From: Lentisphaerota bacterium
Lineage (GTDB): Bacteria; Verrucomicrobiota; Lentisphaeria; Oligosphaerales; Oligosphaeraceae
Length of the DNA: 5,331 bases
Assembly: GCA_012800625.1 (NCBI GenBank)
Contig: JAAZIY010000404.1
Location: 1-5,331, forward strand
Direction: 5' to 3'
Position numbers and translations under genes: made by a program. A model generated the notes under the pieces. It was given only the letters and a program-made list of their open reading frames with translations. It ran no database searches and was not told the DNA's origin. Positions 1 through 5,326 of the stretch are shown piece after piece. The number at the start of each line of letters is the position of its first letter. Within the stretch, counting starts at the first letter, position 1.

Positions 1-7
1 CATAAGC

Positions 8-72
8 CCTTAGTGTGCCTTCGTGTCTCTTCGTGTCCCTTAGTGTCCTCCCCCTTCGTGTGCCTTAGTGGC
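8..72 (-). repeat. Repeat cluster 1: six 10-base units downstream of dnaA
   Basis: Read on the minus strand, the cluster consists of 10-base units of the form (G/C)ACAC(G/T)AAGG. In plus coordinates the units are 8-17, 18-27, 28-37 and 38-47, a spacer at 48-52 (GGGAG on the minus strand), then 53-62 and 63-72. Units 8-17, 38-47 and 63-72 carry the T variant (CACTAAG) and the others the G variant (CACGAAG). The cluster lies downstream of dnaA and reads in the same sense as that gene. It may continue beyond the left edge of the window. Confidence 0.9.
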
Positions 73-115
73 TCAAAGACTTTTTGGACGCGGTCTAAGA
101 TACTTGGCCACTAAG
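64..115 (-). repeat. Inverted repeat enclosing the CTTTTTGGACG motif, after dnaA
   Basis: CTTAGTGGC at 64-72 and GCCACTAAG at 107-115 are perfect 9-bp inverted arms, each a T-variant repeat unit. The 34 bases between them hold the second repeat motif (80-103, beginning CTTTTTGGACG) and a short inner inverted repeat, AGAC (77-80) with GTCT (93-96). In the dnaA transcript this would fold into a long-looped hairpin starting 7 bases after the stop codon. There is no T-run after it on the minus strand, so it is not a classical intrinsic terminator, though it could protect or define the 3' end of the message. Confidence 0.7.
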
Positions 116-122
116 ACACACT

Positions 123-1478
123 TCAGTTTTTCAGTCTTTTTTCGATGATGCAGAGGTCTCTTCTCAGGTCTGGCGACTCCTCCATTTTTTCTTCGATGGA
201 GTTGACCGCGTGCAGGATGGTGGCGTGATTGCGGCTGAACTGCTCGGCTATGGCGGGCAGTGACAGGGTTGTGAGCTTGCGCGAGAAATACATGGCTATC
301 TGCCTGGGGAAGGCGATGTTAGCCGGGCGTCGCTTGCTGCTCATGTCTGATAGTCGTATATCATAATAGTCGGCCACGATTCTTTGTATCTGCTCGACGT
401 TGATGCTCGAGCAGGCCTCCTCGGCGAAGAGTCCGGCCAGCAGCGAGTCGGCCAGGTCCTCGCTCATGTCTTTTGCTTTGCGGTTGGTCACGGTGATATA
501 GTATACCAGCTGCAGCAGTGCGCCTTCCAGGCGGCGTATGTTTGATTTCACCCGGCTGGCCAGATGCTGCAGTATCTTGTCGCTGAATTTGACGCTGTGG
601 TCGTTCTGTTTTTGGCGCAGTATGGCGATGCGGGTCTCCAGGTTGGGCGACTGTATATCGACGGTAAGGCCGCATTCAAAGCGCGAGACCAGGCGTTTTT
701 CCAGCCTGCCGATCTCGCTGGGCGGTCGGTCAGAGGTGAGCACTATCTGCTTGCGCGAGTTATAAAGCGCGTTAAAGGTGTGGAAGAAGACCTCTTGCAG
801 ACCGTCCTTGCCGGCGAAAAAGTGAACATCGTCAATAAGCAAAACATCGACATTGCGGAAATGGCTGCGGAACTCGGGCAGGGTTTTGCGGTTGATGGCG
901 TCAATGTACAGATTGCAGAACTCCTCGCTGAAGAGGTACTCGACCTTGGCGTTTTTCTTGAGTTTGCAGACCTCCTGGGCGACGGCCTGCAGAAGGTGGG
1001 TTTTGCCCAGGCCGGTGGGGCTGTGGATGAATAGCGGGTTGTAGACCAGGCCCGGCGAGCTGGAGATGGCCTGGCAGGCCCCCTGTGCAAAGCTGTTGTT
1101 GTCGCCAACCACAAAGGAATCAAAGGTATAGCGCAGGTTGAAGCGTTTCGGCTCCGTTTTTTCCAAAGGCGGCATTTTTATTTTGGGTGCAGCGTCAGCT
1201 TCCGGCTCGGGCAGTTCCGGCTCGTGCCCTTTCTCGAAGAGGATCTTGGTTTTACAGCCCAACTCGCTGCTGATCTCACTGGCGATAAGTTCGCCGTAGT
1301 TGTCCGAAAGCCAGTCAGTGAAGACATTGTCTGAGACACCCAGCACAAAGTGCTTGTCTTGCAGGCGCAGGGGCACGATGTCGGCAATCCACATGGCGTA
1401 GGTGGCCGGGTCTAGAGCCTGACGGATACGCCCCGAACAGGATTGCCAGACTTTTTCAACTGAAAGGCTGTTTTGCAT
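123..1478 (-). CDS. dnaA: Chromosomal replication initiator protein DnaA
   Basis: This AAA+ ATPase binds DnaA boxes at the chromosomal origin, unwinds it and helps load the helicase. The protein is 451 aa, close to the usual 440-470. Residues 1-85 form domain I (WQSC...TYAMWI, then FVLGVSDNVFTDWL). Residues 86-115 are a charged, proline-rich linker. Residues 116-330 are the AAA+ domain, with Walker A SPTGLGKTHLL (153-163), Walker B LLIDDVHF (213-220), sensor I around VLTSD (246-250), the arginine finger in RLVSRFECGL (262-271) and sensor II in NIRRLEGAL (314-322). Residues 355-451 are the DNA-binding domain, with SKRRPANIAFPRQIAM (381-396) and LPAIAEQFSRNHATILHA (407-424). Two oddities are visible: the first Walker A glycine is serine, and the recognition loop is one residue short and reads RNHAT instead of RDHTT. 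The start at 1478 fits the family N-terminus, although no clear Shine-Dalgarno sequence precedes it. The stop codon lies 7 bases from an inverted repeat unit. Identity is secure. Confidence 0.97.
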   Translation of the reverse strand: MQNSLSVEKVWQSCSGRIRQALDPATYAMWIADIVPLRLQDKHFVLGVSDNVFTDWLSDNYGELIASEISSELGCKTKILFEKGHEPELPEPEADAAPKIKMPPLEKTEPKRFNLRYTFDSFVVGDNNSFAQGACQAISSSPGLVYNPLFIHSPTGLGKTHLLQAVAQEVCKLKKNAKVEYLFSEEFCNLYIDAINRKTLPEFRSHFRNVDVLLIDDVHFFAGKDGLQEVFFHTFNALYNSRKQIVLTSDRPPSEIGRLEKRLVSRFECGLTVDIQSPNLETRIAILRQKQNDHSVKFSDKILQHLASRVKSNIRRLEGALLQLVYYITVTNRKAKDMSEDLADSLLAGLFAEEACSSINVEQIQRIVADYYDIRLSDMSSKRRPANIAFPRQIAMYFSRKLTTLSLPAIAEQFSRNHATILHAVNSIEEKMEESPDLRRDLCIIEKRLKN

Positions 1479-1526
1479 ATGTGACCGGAAAGACAGACCG
1501 CAGAAAATATGGGTCTAAAAATAAGG

Positions 1527-1556
1527 CGGATAGAAAAGCATGGAGAAGTTTGTCAC
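1527..1556 (-). promoter_or_regulatory. Weak candidate dnaA promoter
   Basis: On the minus strand GTGACA (1556-1551) differs from the TTGACA consensus at one base. It is followed after 18 bases by TATCCG (1532-1527), a poor -10 with three matches. This would start transcription about 40 bases upstream of the dnaA ATG. The -10 is weak and the call is tentative. Confidence 0.25.
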
Positions 1557-1687
1557 TATTAAAATTAACCGCCTTTTGCGATTTGGCAAATGAAATTTCT
1601 GGAAAAGGGGAGTACGGGGCGACAAGAATATCCGTAAGTGCTTGATGGCTTGCAAGGATAAAAATTTTGTTGAAAAGACGGAATTTG

Positions 1688-1739
1688 ATTTGCCCAAAAA
1701 AGAGCTTTTTAAGCGGTAAATAAGATTTTTTGGGTAAAT
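1688..1739. repeat. 14-bp intergenic inverted repeat
   Basis: ATTTGCCCAAAAAA (1688-1701) and TTTTTTGGGTAAAT (1726-1739) are inverted arms that pair at 13 of 14 positions, the other being a G-T pair in the plus-strand transcript. The 24-base centre contains a smaller 4-bp hairpin, GCTT (1704-1707) with AAGC (1711-1714). Neither strand has a T-run after the outer arms, so a terminator is unlikely. A protein-binding site or cruciform between the divergent promoters is more plausible. Confidence 0.6.
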
Positions 1740-1780
1740 GTAAGCTTAATGTATTGAAGCCTAATGAAAAGTAAAAGTTA

Positions 1781-1795
1781 TTAACATTTTGTTAA
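1781..1795. promoter_or_regulatory. Perfect 6-bp inverted repeat, possible operator
   Basis: TTAACA (1781-1786) and TGTTAA (1790-1795) are perfect inverted half-sites separated by TTT. The site lies 32 bases upstream of the TATAAT box at 1827-1832, a position where a dimeric regulator of asd could bind. In AT-rich DNA a short palindrome can also arise by chance. Confidence 0.35.
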
Positions 1796-1802
1796 AGCCG
1801 CT

Positions 1803-1827
1803 GGCTAATAAAAATTAGCTATTTTTT
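1803..1827 (+). terminator. Terminator-like AT-rich hairpin with T-run
   Basis: GCTAAT (1804-1809) and ATTAGC (1814-1819) form a perfect 6-bp stem with an AAAA loop, extendable by a G-U pair (1803 with 1820). The T-run of TATTTTTTAT follows at once. The geometry is that of a plus-strand intrinsic terminator, but the stem has few GC pairs and no gene on this strand ends upstream within the window. It overlaps the candidate asd promoter, so it may just be promoter DNA. Confidence 0.3.
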
Positions 1828-1832
1828 ATAAT
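1804..1832 (+). promoter_or_regulatory. asd: Candidate asd promoter, perfect TATAAT box
   Basis: TATAAT at 1827-1832 is a perfect sigma-70 -10 box in the right orientation for asd. At the usual 17-base distance the -35 position (1804-1809, GCTAAT) is a poor match, so the site would need an activator or an upstream element. Transcription would start near 1839 and give a leader of about 190 bases containing repeat cluster 2. A second -10-like hexamer, TATATT at 1932-1937, could serve a shorter leader without the cluster. It too lacks a good -35. Confidence 0.45.
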
Positions 1833-1846
1833 AGCATACGCATCAG

Positions 1847-1895
1847 CCTTCGTGTGTCTTAGTGTATCTTCGTGTGACTTCGTGTCCAAATTCCC
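1847..1895 (-). repeat. Repeat cluster 2: four units upstream of asd
   Basis: Four contiguous 10-base units lie at 1847-1856, 1857-1866 (T variant), 1867-1876 and 1877-1886. They read (G/C/T)ACAC(G/T)AAG on the minus strand. The following bases to 1895 read GGGAATTTG on the minus strand and match the start of cluster 3 (GGGATTTG at 3031-3038) with one base extra. Compared with units 3055-3094 in inverted orientation, 36 of 40 bases agree and the order of G and T variants is the same. Clusters 2 and 3 are thus inverted copies on either side of asd. Confidence 0.9.
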
Positions 1896-1980
1896 GTCGC
1901 TCGGTTTTTAGGCCGTGGTGTTTTTTTGCATTATATTATGTATTCGGCTTTTCAAGCCTTGAAGCATTTTGATTTCAGCA

Positions 1981-2010
1981 GGCTCCAGCCTAAGTGTTTT
2001 AGCTGGGGTC
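1981..2010 (+). promoter_or_regulatory. asd: Stable hairpin in the asd leader
   Basis: GGCTCCAGC (1981-1989) pairs with GCTGGGGTC (2002-2010) with two G-U pairs. The stem continues as TAA (1991-1993) with TTA (1999-2001) past one bulged C, giving about 12 pairs and a 5-base loop. It ends 8 bases before the AGGAG ribosome binding site, so it could influence translation of asd. I see no recognisable riboswitch around it. A 5-bp hairpin, GGCTT with AAGCC, precedes it at 1946-1958. Confidence 0.5.
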
Positions 2011-2018
2011 ATCCCTAC

Positions 2019-2023
2019 AGGAG
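2019..2023 (+). promoter_or_regulatory. asd: Ribosome binding site deciding the asd start
   Basis: AGGAG lies 8 bases before the ATG at 2032, an ideal distance. It decides for that start over the upstream in-frame TTG at 1969. Confidence 0.85.
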
Positions 2024-2031
2024 TACTAATC

Positions 2032-3030
2032 ATGAGTCGCAAGTTTAACGTTGCCATAGTCGGAGCCACGGGTGCAGTCGGTGTAGAGATGCTGAAGACT
2101 CTGGAAAAACGCGATTTTCCCATTAATAGTCTGCGTCTTTTGGCTTCTTCTCGTTCGGCGGGCAAGCTGATGCGCTGCATGGGGCAAGAGCATTGTGTGG
2201 AGGAGCTAGGCCCCGACTCCTTTGAGGGCATTGACATTGCCCTCTTCAGCGCCGGCGGCGACATCAGCCGCGAGCTGGCGCCATATGCGGTGAAGGCCGG
2301 CGCGGTTGTGGTTGACAACTCGAGCGCCTTCAGGATGCGCGACGAGGTGCCGTTGGTCGTGCCCGAGGTCAACCCCGAGGATGTCAAGCTGCACCGCGGC
2401 ATTATCGCCAACCCCAATTGCACCACCACCATCATGCTGGTTGCTCTCAAGCCGCTCTATGATCTCTCGCCCATCAGGCGCATCGTGGTCAGCACTTACC
2501 AGAGTGCCAGCGGCGCCGGCGCCAAGGGCATGGACGAATTGGCCAATCAGACGCGCGATTATCTGGAGGGCAAGCCGCTCAAGCCGCATTTTTTCCAGCA
2601 TCAATATGCCTTCAACCTGTTTAGCCACAACACCGACATCGGCGACAATGGCTATAACAGCGAGGAGATGAAAATGGTCAACGAGACCAGGAAGATACTG
2701 CACGACCAGGACATACAGGTCTGCCCCACCTGCGTGCGGGTGCCGGTGCTGCGCTCCCATGCCGAGTCCATCGTTATCGAGCAGGAGCGCCAGGTTTCGG
2801 TGGAAGAGGCCTTGGCGGCTCTGGGGCAGGCGCCGGGTCTGAAGCTGGTGAATGACGCGGCCAGCAATCACTTTCCCATGCCTTCTGAGAGCAACGAGCA
2901 ATTCGAGGTGCTGGTGGGGCGGCTGCGTGCGGACTTAAGCTGCGAGCGCTCGCTGGCCCTATTTGTCTGCGGCGACCAATTGCTGAAAGGCGCGGCTCTG
3001 AATGCAGTGCAGATTGCCGAGCTGCTCTGA
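2032..3030 (+). CDS. asd: Aspartate-semialdehyde dehydrogenase
   Basis: The enzyme (EC 1.2.1.11) reduces 4-aspartyl phosphate to aspartate 4-semialdehyde with NADPH in the cytoplasm, at the branch to lysine/diaminopimelate, methionine and threonine. The 332-aa product has the NADP-binding loop GATGAVG (11-17), SSRSAGK (39-45), DNSSAFR (95-101), the nucleophile Cys130 in NPNCTTT, Gln157 in STYQSASGAG, and Arg236 and His243 in RVPVLRSHAE. The spacing of Cys to Gln (27) and Arg to His (7) matches the family. I chose the ATG at 2032 because AGGAG (2019-2023) lies 8 bases upstream and the protein then begins MSRKFNVAIVGATG, as expected. An upstream in-frame TTG at 1969 would add 21 residues that look unlike the family and would run through a leader hairpin. 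The gene is divergent from dnaA and is flanked by inverted copies of the local repeat. The next gene lies 82 bases downstream. Length and motifs are complete. Confidence 0.97.
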   Translation: MSRKFNVAIVGATGAVGVEMLKTLEKRDFPINSLRLLASSRSAGKLMRCMGQEHCVEELGPDSFEGIDIALFSAGGDISRELAPYAVKAGAVVVDNSSAFRMRDEVPLVVPEVNPEDVKLHRGIIANPNCTTTIMLVALKPLYDLSPIRRIVVSTYQSASGAGAKGMDELANQTRDYLEGKPLKPHFFQHQYAFNLFSHNTDIGDNGYNSEEMKMVNETRKILHDQDIQVCPTCVRVPVLRSHAESIVIEQERQVSVEEALAALGQAPGLKLVNDAASNHFPMPSESNEQFEVLVGRLRADLSCERSLALFVCGDQLLKGAALNAVQIAELL

Positions 3031-3094
3031 GGGATTTGGACACGAAGGGGAGAGGACACGAAGGCACACGAAGGGACACTAAGGCACACGAAGG
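3031..3094 (+). repeat. Repeat cluster 3: five units between asd and the next gene
   Basis: The cluster begins at the base after the asd stop with GGGATTTG. It then has a unit at 3039-3048, the G-rich spacer GGAGAG (3049-3054), and four contiguous units at 3055-3064, 3065-3074, 3075-3084 (T variant) and 3085-3094. It reads in the same sense as asd. It fills most of the 82-base gap to the next gene, and no hairpin terminator is present. It is the inverted partner of cluster 2. Confidence 0.9.
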
Positions 3095-3095
3095 G

Positions 3096-3119
3096 CTTTT
3101 TGGACGGGGTCTATGCTAC
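3096..3119 (+). repeat. Second copy of the CTTTTTGGACG motif over a start codon
   Basis: Positions 3096-3119 match 80-103 at 21 of 24 bases, both beginning CTTTTTGGACG. The three differences are at 3107, 3114 and 3116. The base at 3114 is the T of the ATG that starts the downstream gene, where the copy after dnaA has AAG. Both copies lie beside clusters of the 10-base unit, but the orientation of the units relative to the motif differs between the two places. Confidence 0.75.
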
Positions 3120-5326
3120 GCTTATCGTTTTTATGTTGTTTTCTCGCCCTAGGGGTTTTTGCGCAGCCCGGTCCGGGTTTAGACCGCGGCATGCCTAGTG
3201 TGCCCTGGTTTGACCATGTGCGGCAGCCTTTGGCCTTGAGTTCCGAGCAGGGGCGCGCGCTCTGCCTGGCTCTGCGCAAGGGTCTGCTCGACGAGGTGCC
3301 CATCGAGGAGCTGCTGGCTCTGGCTCCCAAAGACAAGACGCCCCGGGGAGTCTTCATCAGCCTGGGCGATGCCGCCTGGCCGGAGCGGACCTATTTTGGC
3401 CTGGGCTATGACTTTTCCAGCGCTTTGCGGCAGGTATTGACTATTTTAAGAGACCGGGAGCCGGCTTACGCCGAATTGATGCGCAGCCGTCTGCAAGGCG
3501 ACCAGGGCGGCAAGGCGCTGCCTTCGAGCTGGCGGGAAAAGCTGAAAAACCCCGGGCACTGGTCTTCTATGCGGCTGGATATAGTGCAGGCGGCGCTGCC
3601 CATAGAGGGGTTCTCCATCAGCCGTTCGCGGGTGATGATGTGCAGCCTGAACGGCTTGGCGTTCAGACCCGGCGAGGGCTTTGCCTTTACCGCCGAACAA
3701 ATGACGGGCAGATACCTGATTGACGCAGAGCGCCGGCTAAATGTCAGGCAGATAGGCGACTTTATCGCCGAGTCGGATAACTGGGGCGCGCTCAAAACCT
3801 GGCTGAGCATGGCGAATTCCGAGCAGGAGGGCAGGGTATGCATCTTCGAGTACGACAGCTATTTCGCTGACGAGCAGGGCTGCAGAAGGCTGTTTCGCGG
3901 GCATCCCGTGCAAAGCGGCATCAGCGGGCGCAGCCCGCTGGCAATGAGCAGCGCCGTGGCAAAACGGCTGCTGGACTGCTTGCAGGAGGACGGCAGCCTC
4001 AAGGCGCCGTTTCCGGAGTGGCAAAGCGGGCGCGGCGAGGGGGGCGAATTCGTCTCCAGCCAGGCCGAGCTGGCCATCGCCCTGGCAAGGCTGGCAGAGA
4101 TGAGCGGCGAACAGGAATTCCTCCTTGCCTCCAAAAAAATCATCAAAGCGCTGTTGAAGAACTGCCGCAGTTCGGCTGACAAGCTGATGCGCTTCGTGCT
4201 CGAAGAGGAGGAACTGGCCCCCGACGAGAGGCAGCAGGACCCCAGGCTGATGCTTAATGTGCAGGGCAATGCGCTGCTCTGCCTGGCATTAATGGAAACC
4301 GGGCTGCTGGCCGAGGAGCAGTACGCCCAGGCCTGCCGGGAAATAATGATGTATGTTAGCCGCCAGCAATTGCGCAGCGGCGATTTTATCCACAGCCTGG
4401 TTTATCCGGACATGCGCCGCCCGCTCGAGGAGGCCTACAGCGAGGAGTCCAGGACCGAGACGGTCGCCCTGGCGGCCTTGGCCATGCGCAGATATGCCGA
4501 GTATGCCGGCGAGAGCAGACTGACCTTGATTAAACGCTATGAGCTAAGCCTGAAATTCCTGCTGCTCAGGCTGGAGCAGCACAAGGAGCTGGCGGCGCTG
4601 CCGCTCTCGCCCTGGCTGGCCGAGCTGCTCGGCCAGGCCGAGACGCTCGATGATGCACAGAGCGTACAACTGGGACGCCTGGCCCTGGCCGCCAGCCTGC
4701 AAGTCGAGAAGGAACCGGCCTTCCCAGACCTCTTTGGTCTGCCGCGCAGCTTCCCAAGCATGAGCCTGGCCGCCGAGCAGACCTGGATTGTGGCCAGCCT
4801 CTGCCAATTCTTTCTGCGACAAGGCAAAAAGGAACTGGCAAATGATTTTCTGGCGGACGCCTGGCCGCTCTGGGTCTTTCAACAACAGGCCAGAATCGAG
4901 CCGGCCGCCGCTTCCGCCCTGCCCAGACCCGAACTCTACTATGACTTTTTTCGCGACCACCTTGAGGACTTTGGCTTTGACCTGAACGGACAAAGCACGC
5001 AAATGCTCAGCATGCTGGCCATCGCCAAATGCCTGAGCCAGATGGACGGGGCAGCCTTCCCAAAACGACCCGAAGACCTGCGCGCCTGGCAAAAAAACTG
5101 GCGCATGATAGAACAACGCCCCTTCTGCCTGGACCAAAGCCTGGTGCGTAAAAGCGCCGAAGGCGAAACTCCGAGGCATAGTAGCGGCAGCCTGGAGAGG
5201 GGAACCAGTGTCACCGTGCAAGCCAAAGGCGGCAAGATGGTCGGCGGAGAACCCCAGGTCACCGGAAGAGTGCTGGAAAGAAAATCAAGAGCGGGGGGTA
5301 GGACACGAAGAGGGGGAGGCCGCTAA
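3113..5326 (+). CDS. Secreted helical-repeat protein of unknown function
   Basis: I do not recognise the family of this 737-aa protein. Residues 1-18 look like a signal peptide (MLRLSFLCCFLALGVFA, then QPGPG), with no lipobox cysteine, so export to the periplasm or beyond is likely. Residues about 75-270 form a mixed region with a GVFISLGDAAWPERTYFGLG stretch, RLDIVQA (154-160) and SLNGLAF (178-184). Residues about 275-650 are a series of long amphipathic helix pairs, for example AELAIALARLAEMSGEQEFL, NALLCLALMETGLL, TVALAALAMRRYAEYAGES and WIVASLCQFFLRQGKKELA. This pattern resembles the alpha/alpha toroid folds of some glycan-active enzymes, but I can name no catalytic residues. Residues 678-737 are a basic, low-complexity tail whose last dozen or so residues are encoded by repeat DNA. 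The start codon also lies in a repeat motif, and no good Shine-Dalgarno is seen. The signal peptide favours the start at 3113 over ATG 3191. Co-transcription with asd is possible. Confidence 0.8.
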   Translation: MLRLSFLCCFLALGVFAQPGPGLDRGMPSVPWFDHVRQPLALSSEQGRALCLALRKGLLDEVPIEELLALAPKDKTPRGVFISLGDAAWPERTYFGLGYDFSSALRQVLTILRDREPAYAELMRSRLQGDQGGKALPSSWREKLKNPGHWSSMRLDIVQAALPIEGFSISRSRVMMCSLNGLAFRPGEGFAFTAEQMTGRYLIDAERRLNVRQIGDFIAESDNWGALKTWLSMANSEQEGRVCIFEYDSYFADEQGCRRLFRGHPVQSGISGRSPLAMSSAVAKRLLDCLQEDGSLKAPFPEWQSGRGEGGEFVSSQAELAIALARLAEMSGEQEFLLASKKIIKALLKNCRSSADKLMRFVLEEEELAPDERQQDPRLMLNVQGNALLCLALMETGLLAEEQYAQACREIMMYVSRQQLRSGDFIHSLVYPDMRRPLEEAYSEESRTETVALAALAMRRYAEYAGESRLTLIKRYELSLKFLLLRLEQHKELAALPLSPWLAELLGQAETLDDAQSVQLGRLALAASLQVEKEPAFPDLFGLPRSFPSMSLAAEQTWIVASLCQFFLRQGKKELANDFLADAWPLWVFQQQARIEPAAASALPRPELYYDFFRDHLEDFGFDLNGQSTQMLSMLAIAKCLSQMDGAAFPKRPEDLRAWQKNWRMIEQRPFCLDQSLVRKSAEGETPRHSSGSLERGTSVTVQAKGGKMVGGEPQVTGRVLERKSRAGGRTRRGGGR

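Larger units (their letters stand above)
1479..2031. other. AT-rich divergent dnaA-asd intergenic region
   Basis: This 553-bp gap holds both genes' promoters and no convincing gene. It contains a 14-bp inverted repeat (1688-1739), a 6-bp inverted repeat (1781-1795), a hairpin with T-run overlapping a TATAAT box (1803-1832), repeat cluster 2 (1847-1895) and a leader hairpin (1981-2010). The dnaA side also has a weak inverted repeat, AGACC (1495-1499) with GGTCT (1512-1516), in the likely leader. I see no copy of the consensus DnaA box TTATCCACA on either strand here. The nearest is TTATTAACA at 1778-1786, with two mismatches. An origin next to dnaA is therefore not supported by consensus boxes, although the AT-richness would suit one. 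Confidence 0.7.

Noticed and set aside
8..72. CRISPR array
   Set aside because: The repeated units are only 10 bases and mostly contiguous, with no unique spacers of CRISPR length and no cas genes.
564..1034. A 156-codon reading frame antisense to dnaA
   Set aside because: It overlaps the conserved AAA+ domain of dnaA and is a mirror of that coding sequence.
1515..1697. A 60-codon reading frame on the minus strand upstream of dnaA
   Set aside because: It lies in AT-rich promoter DNA, has no ribosome binding site that I can see, and its sequence resembles no family.
1839..2031. Lysine riboswitch or T-box in the asd leader
   Set aside because: Only simple hairpins are visible. The multi-branched conserved core of a lysine riboswitch and a T-box antiterminator sequence are not recognisable.
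1479..2031. Chromosomal origin next to dnaA
   Set aside because: The region is AT-rich but I find no consensus or near-consensus DnaA-box cluster. It stays possible only if this DnaA uses a different box.
2206..2901. A 231-codon reading frame antisense to asd
   Set aside because: It is fully covered by the well-supported asd gene. GC-rich coding DNA commonly leaves long open frames on the other strand.
4192..4198. CTTCGTG inside the third gene as another repeat unit
   Set aside because: It is only a 7-base match, with no neighbouring unit or spacer, and is expected by chance.
4544..5221. A 225-codon reading frame antisense to the third gene
   Set aside because: Its composition is low in complexity, it has no recognisable motif, and the sense strand has a signal peptide and regular helical pattern.
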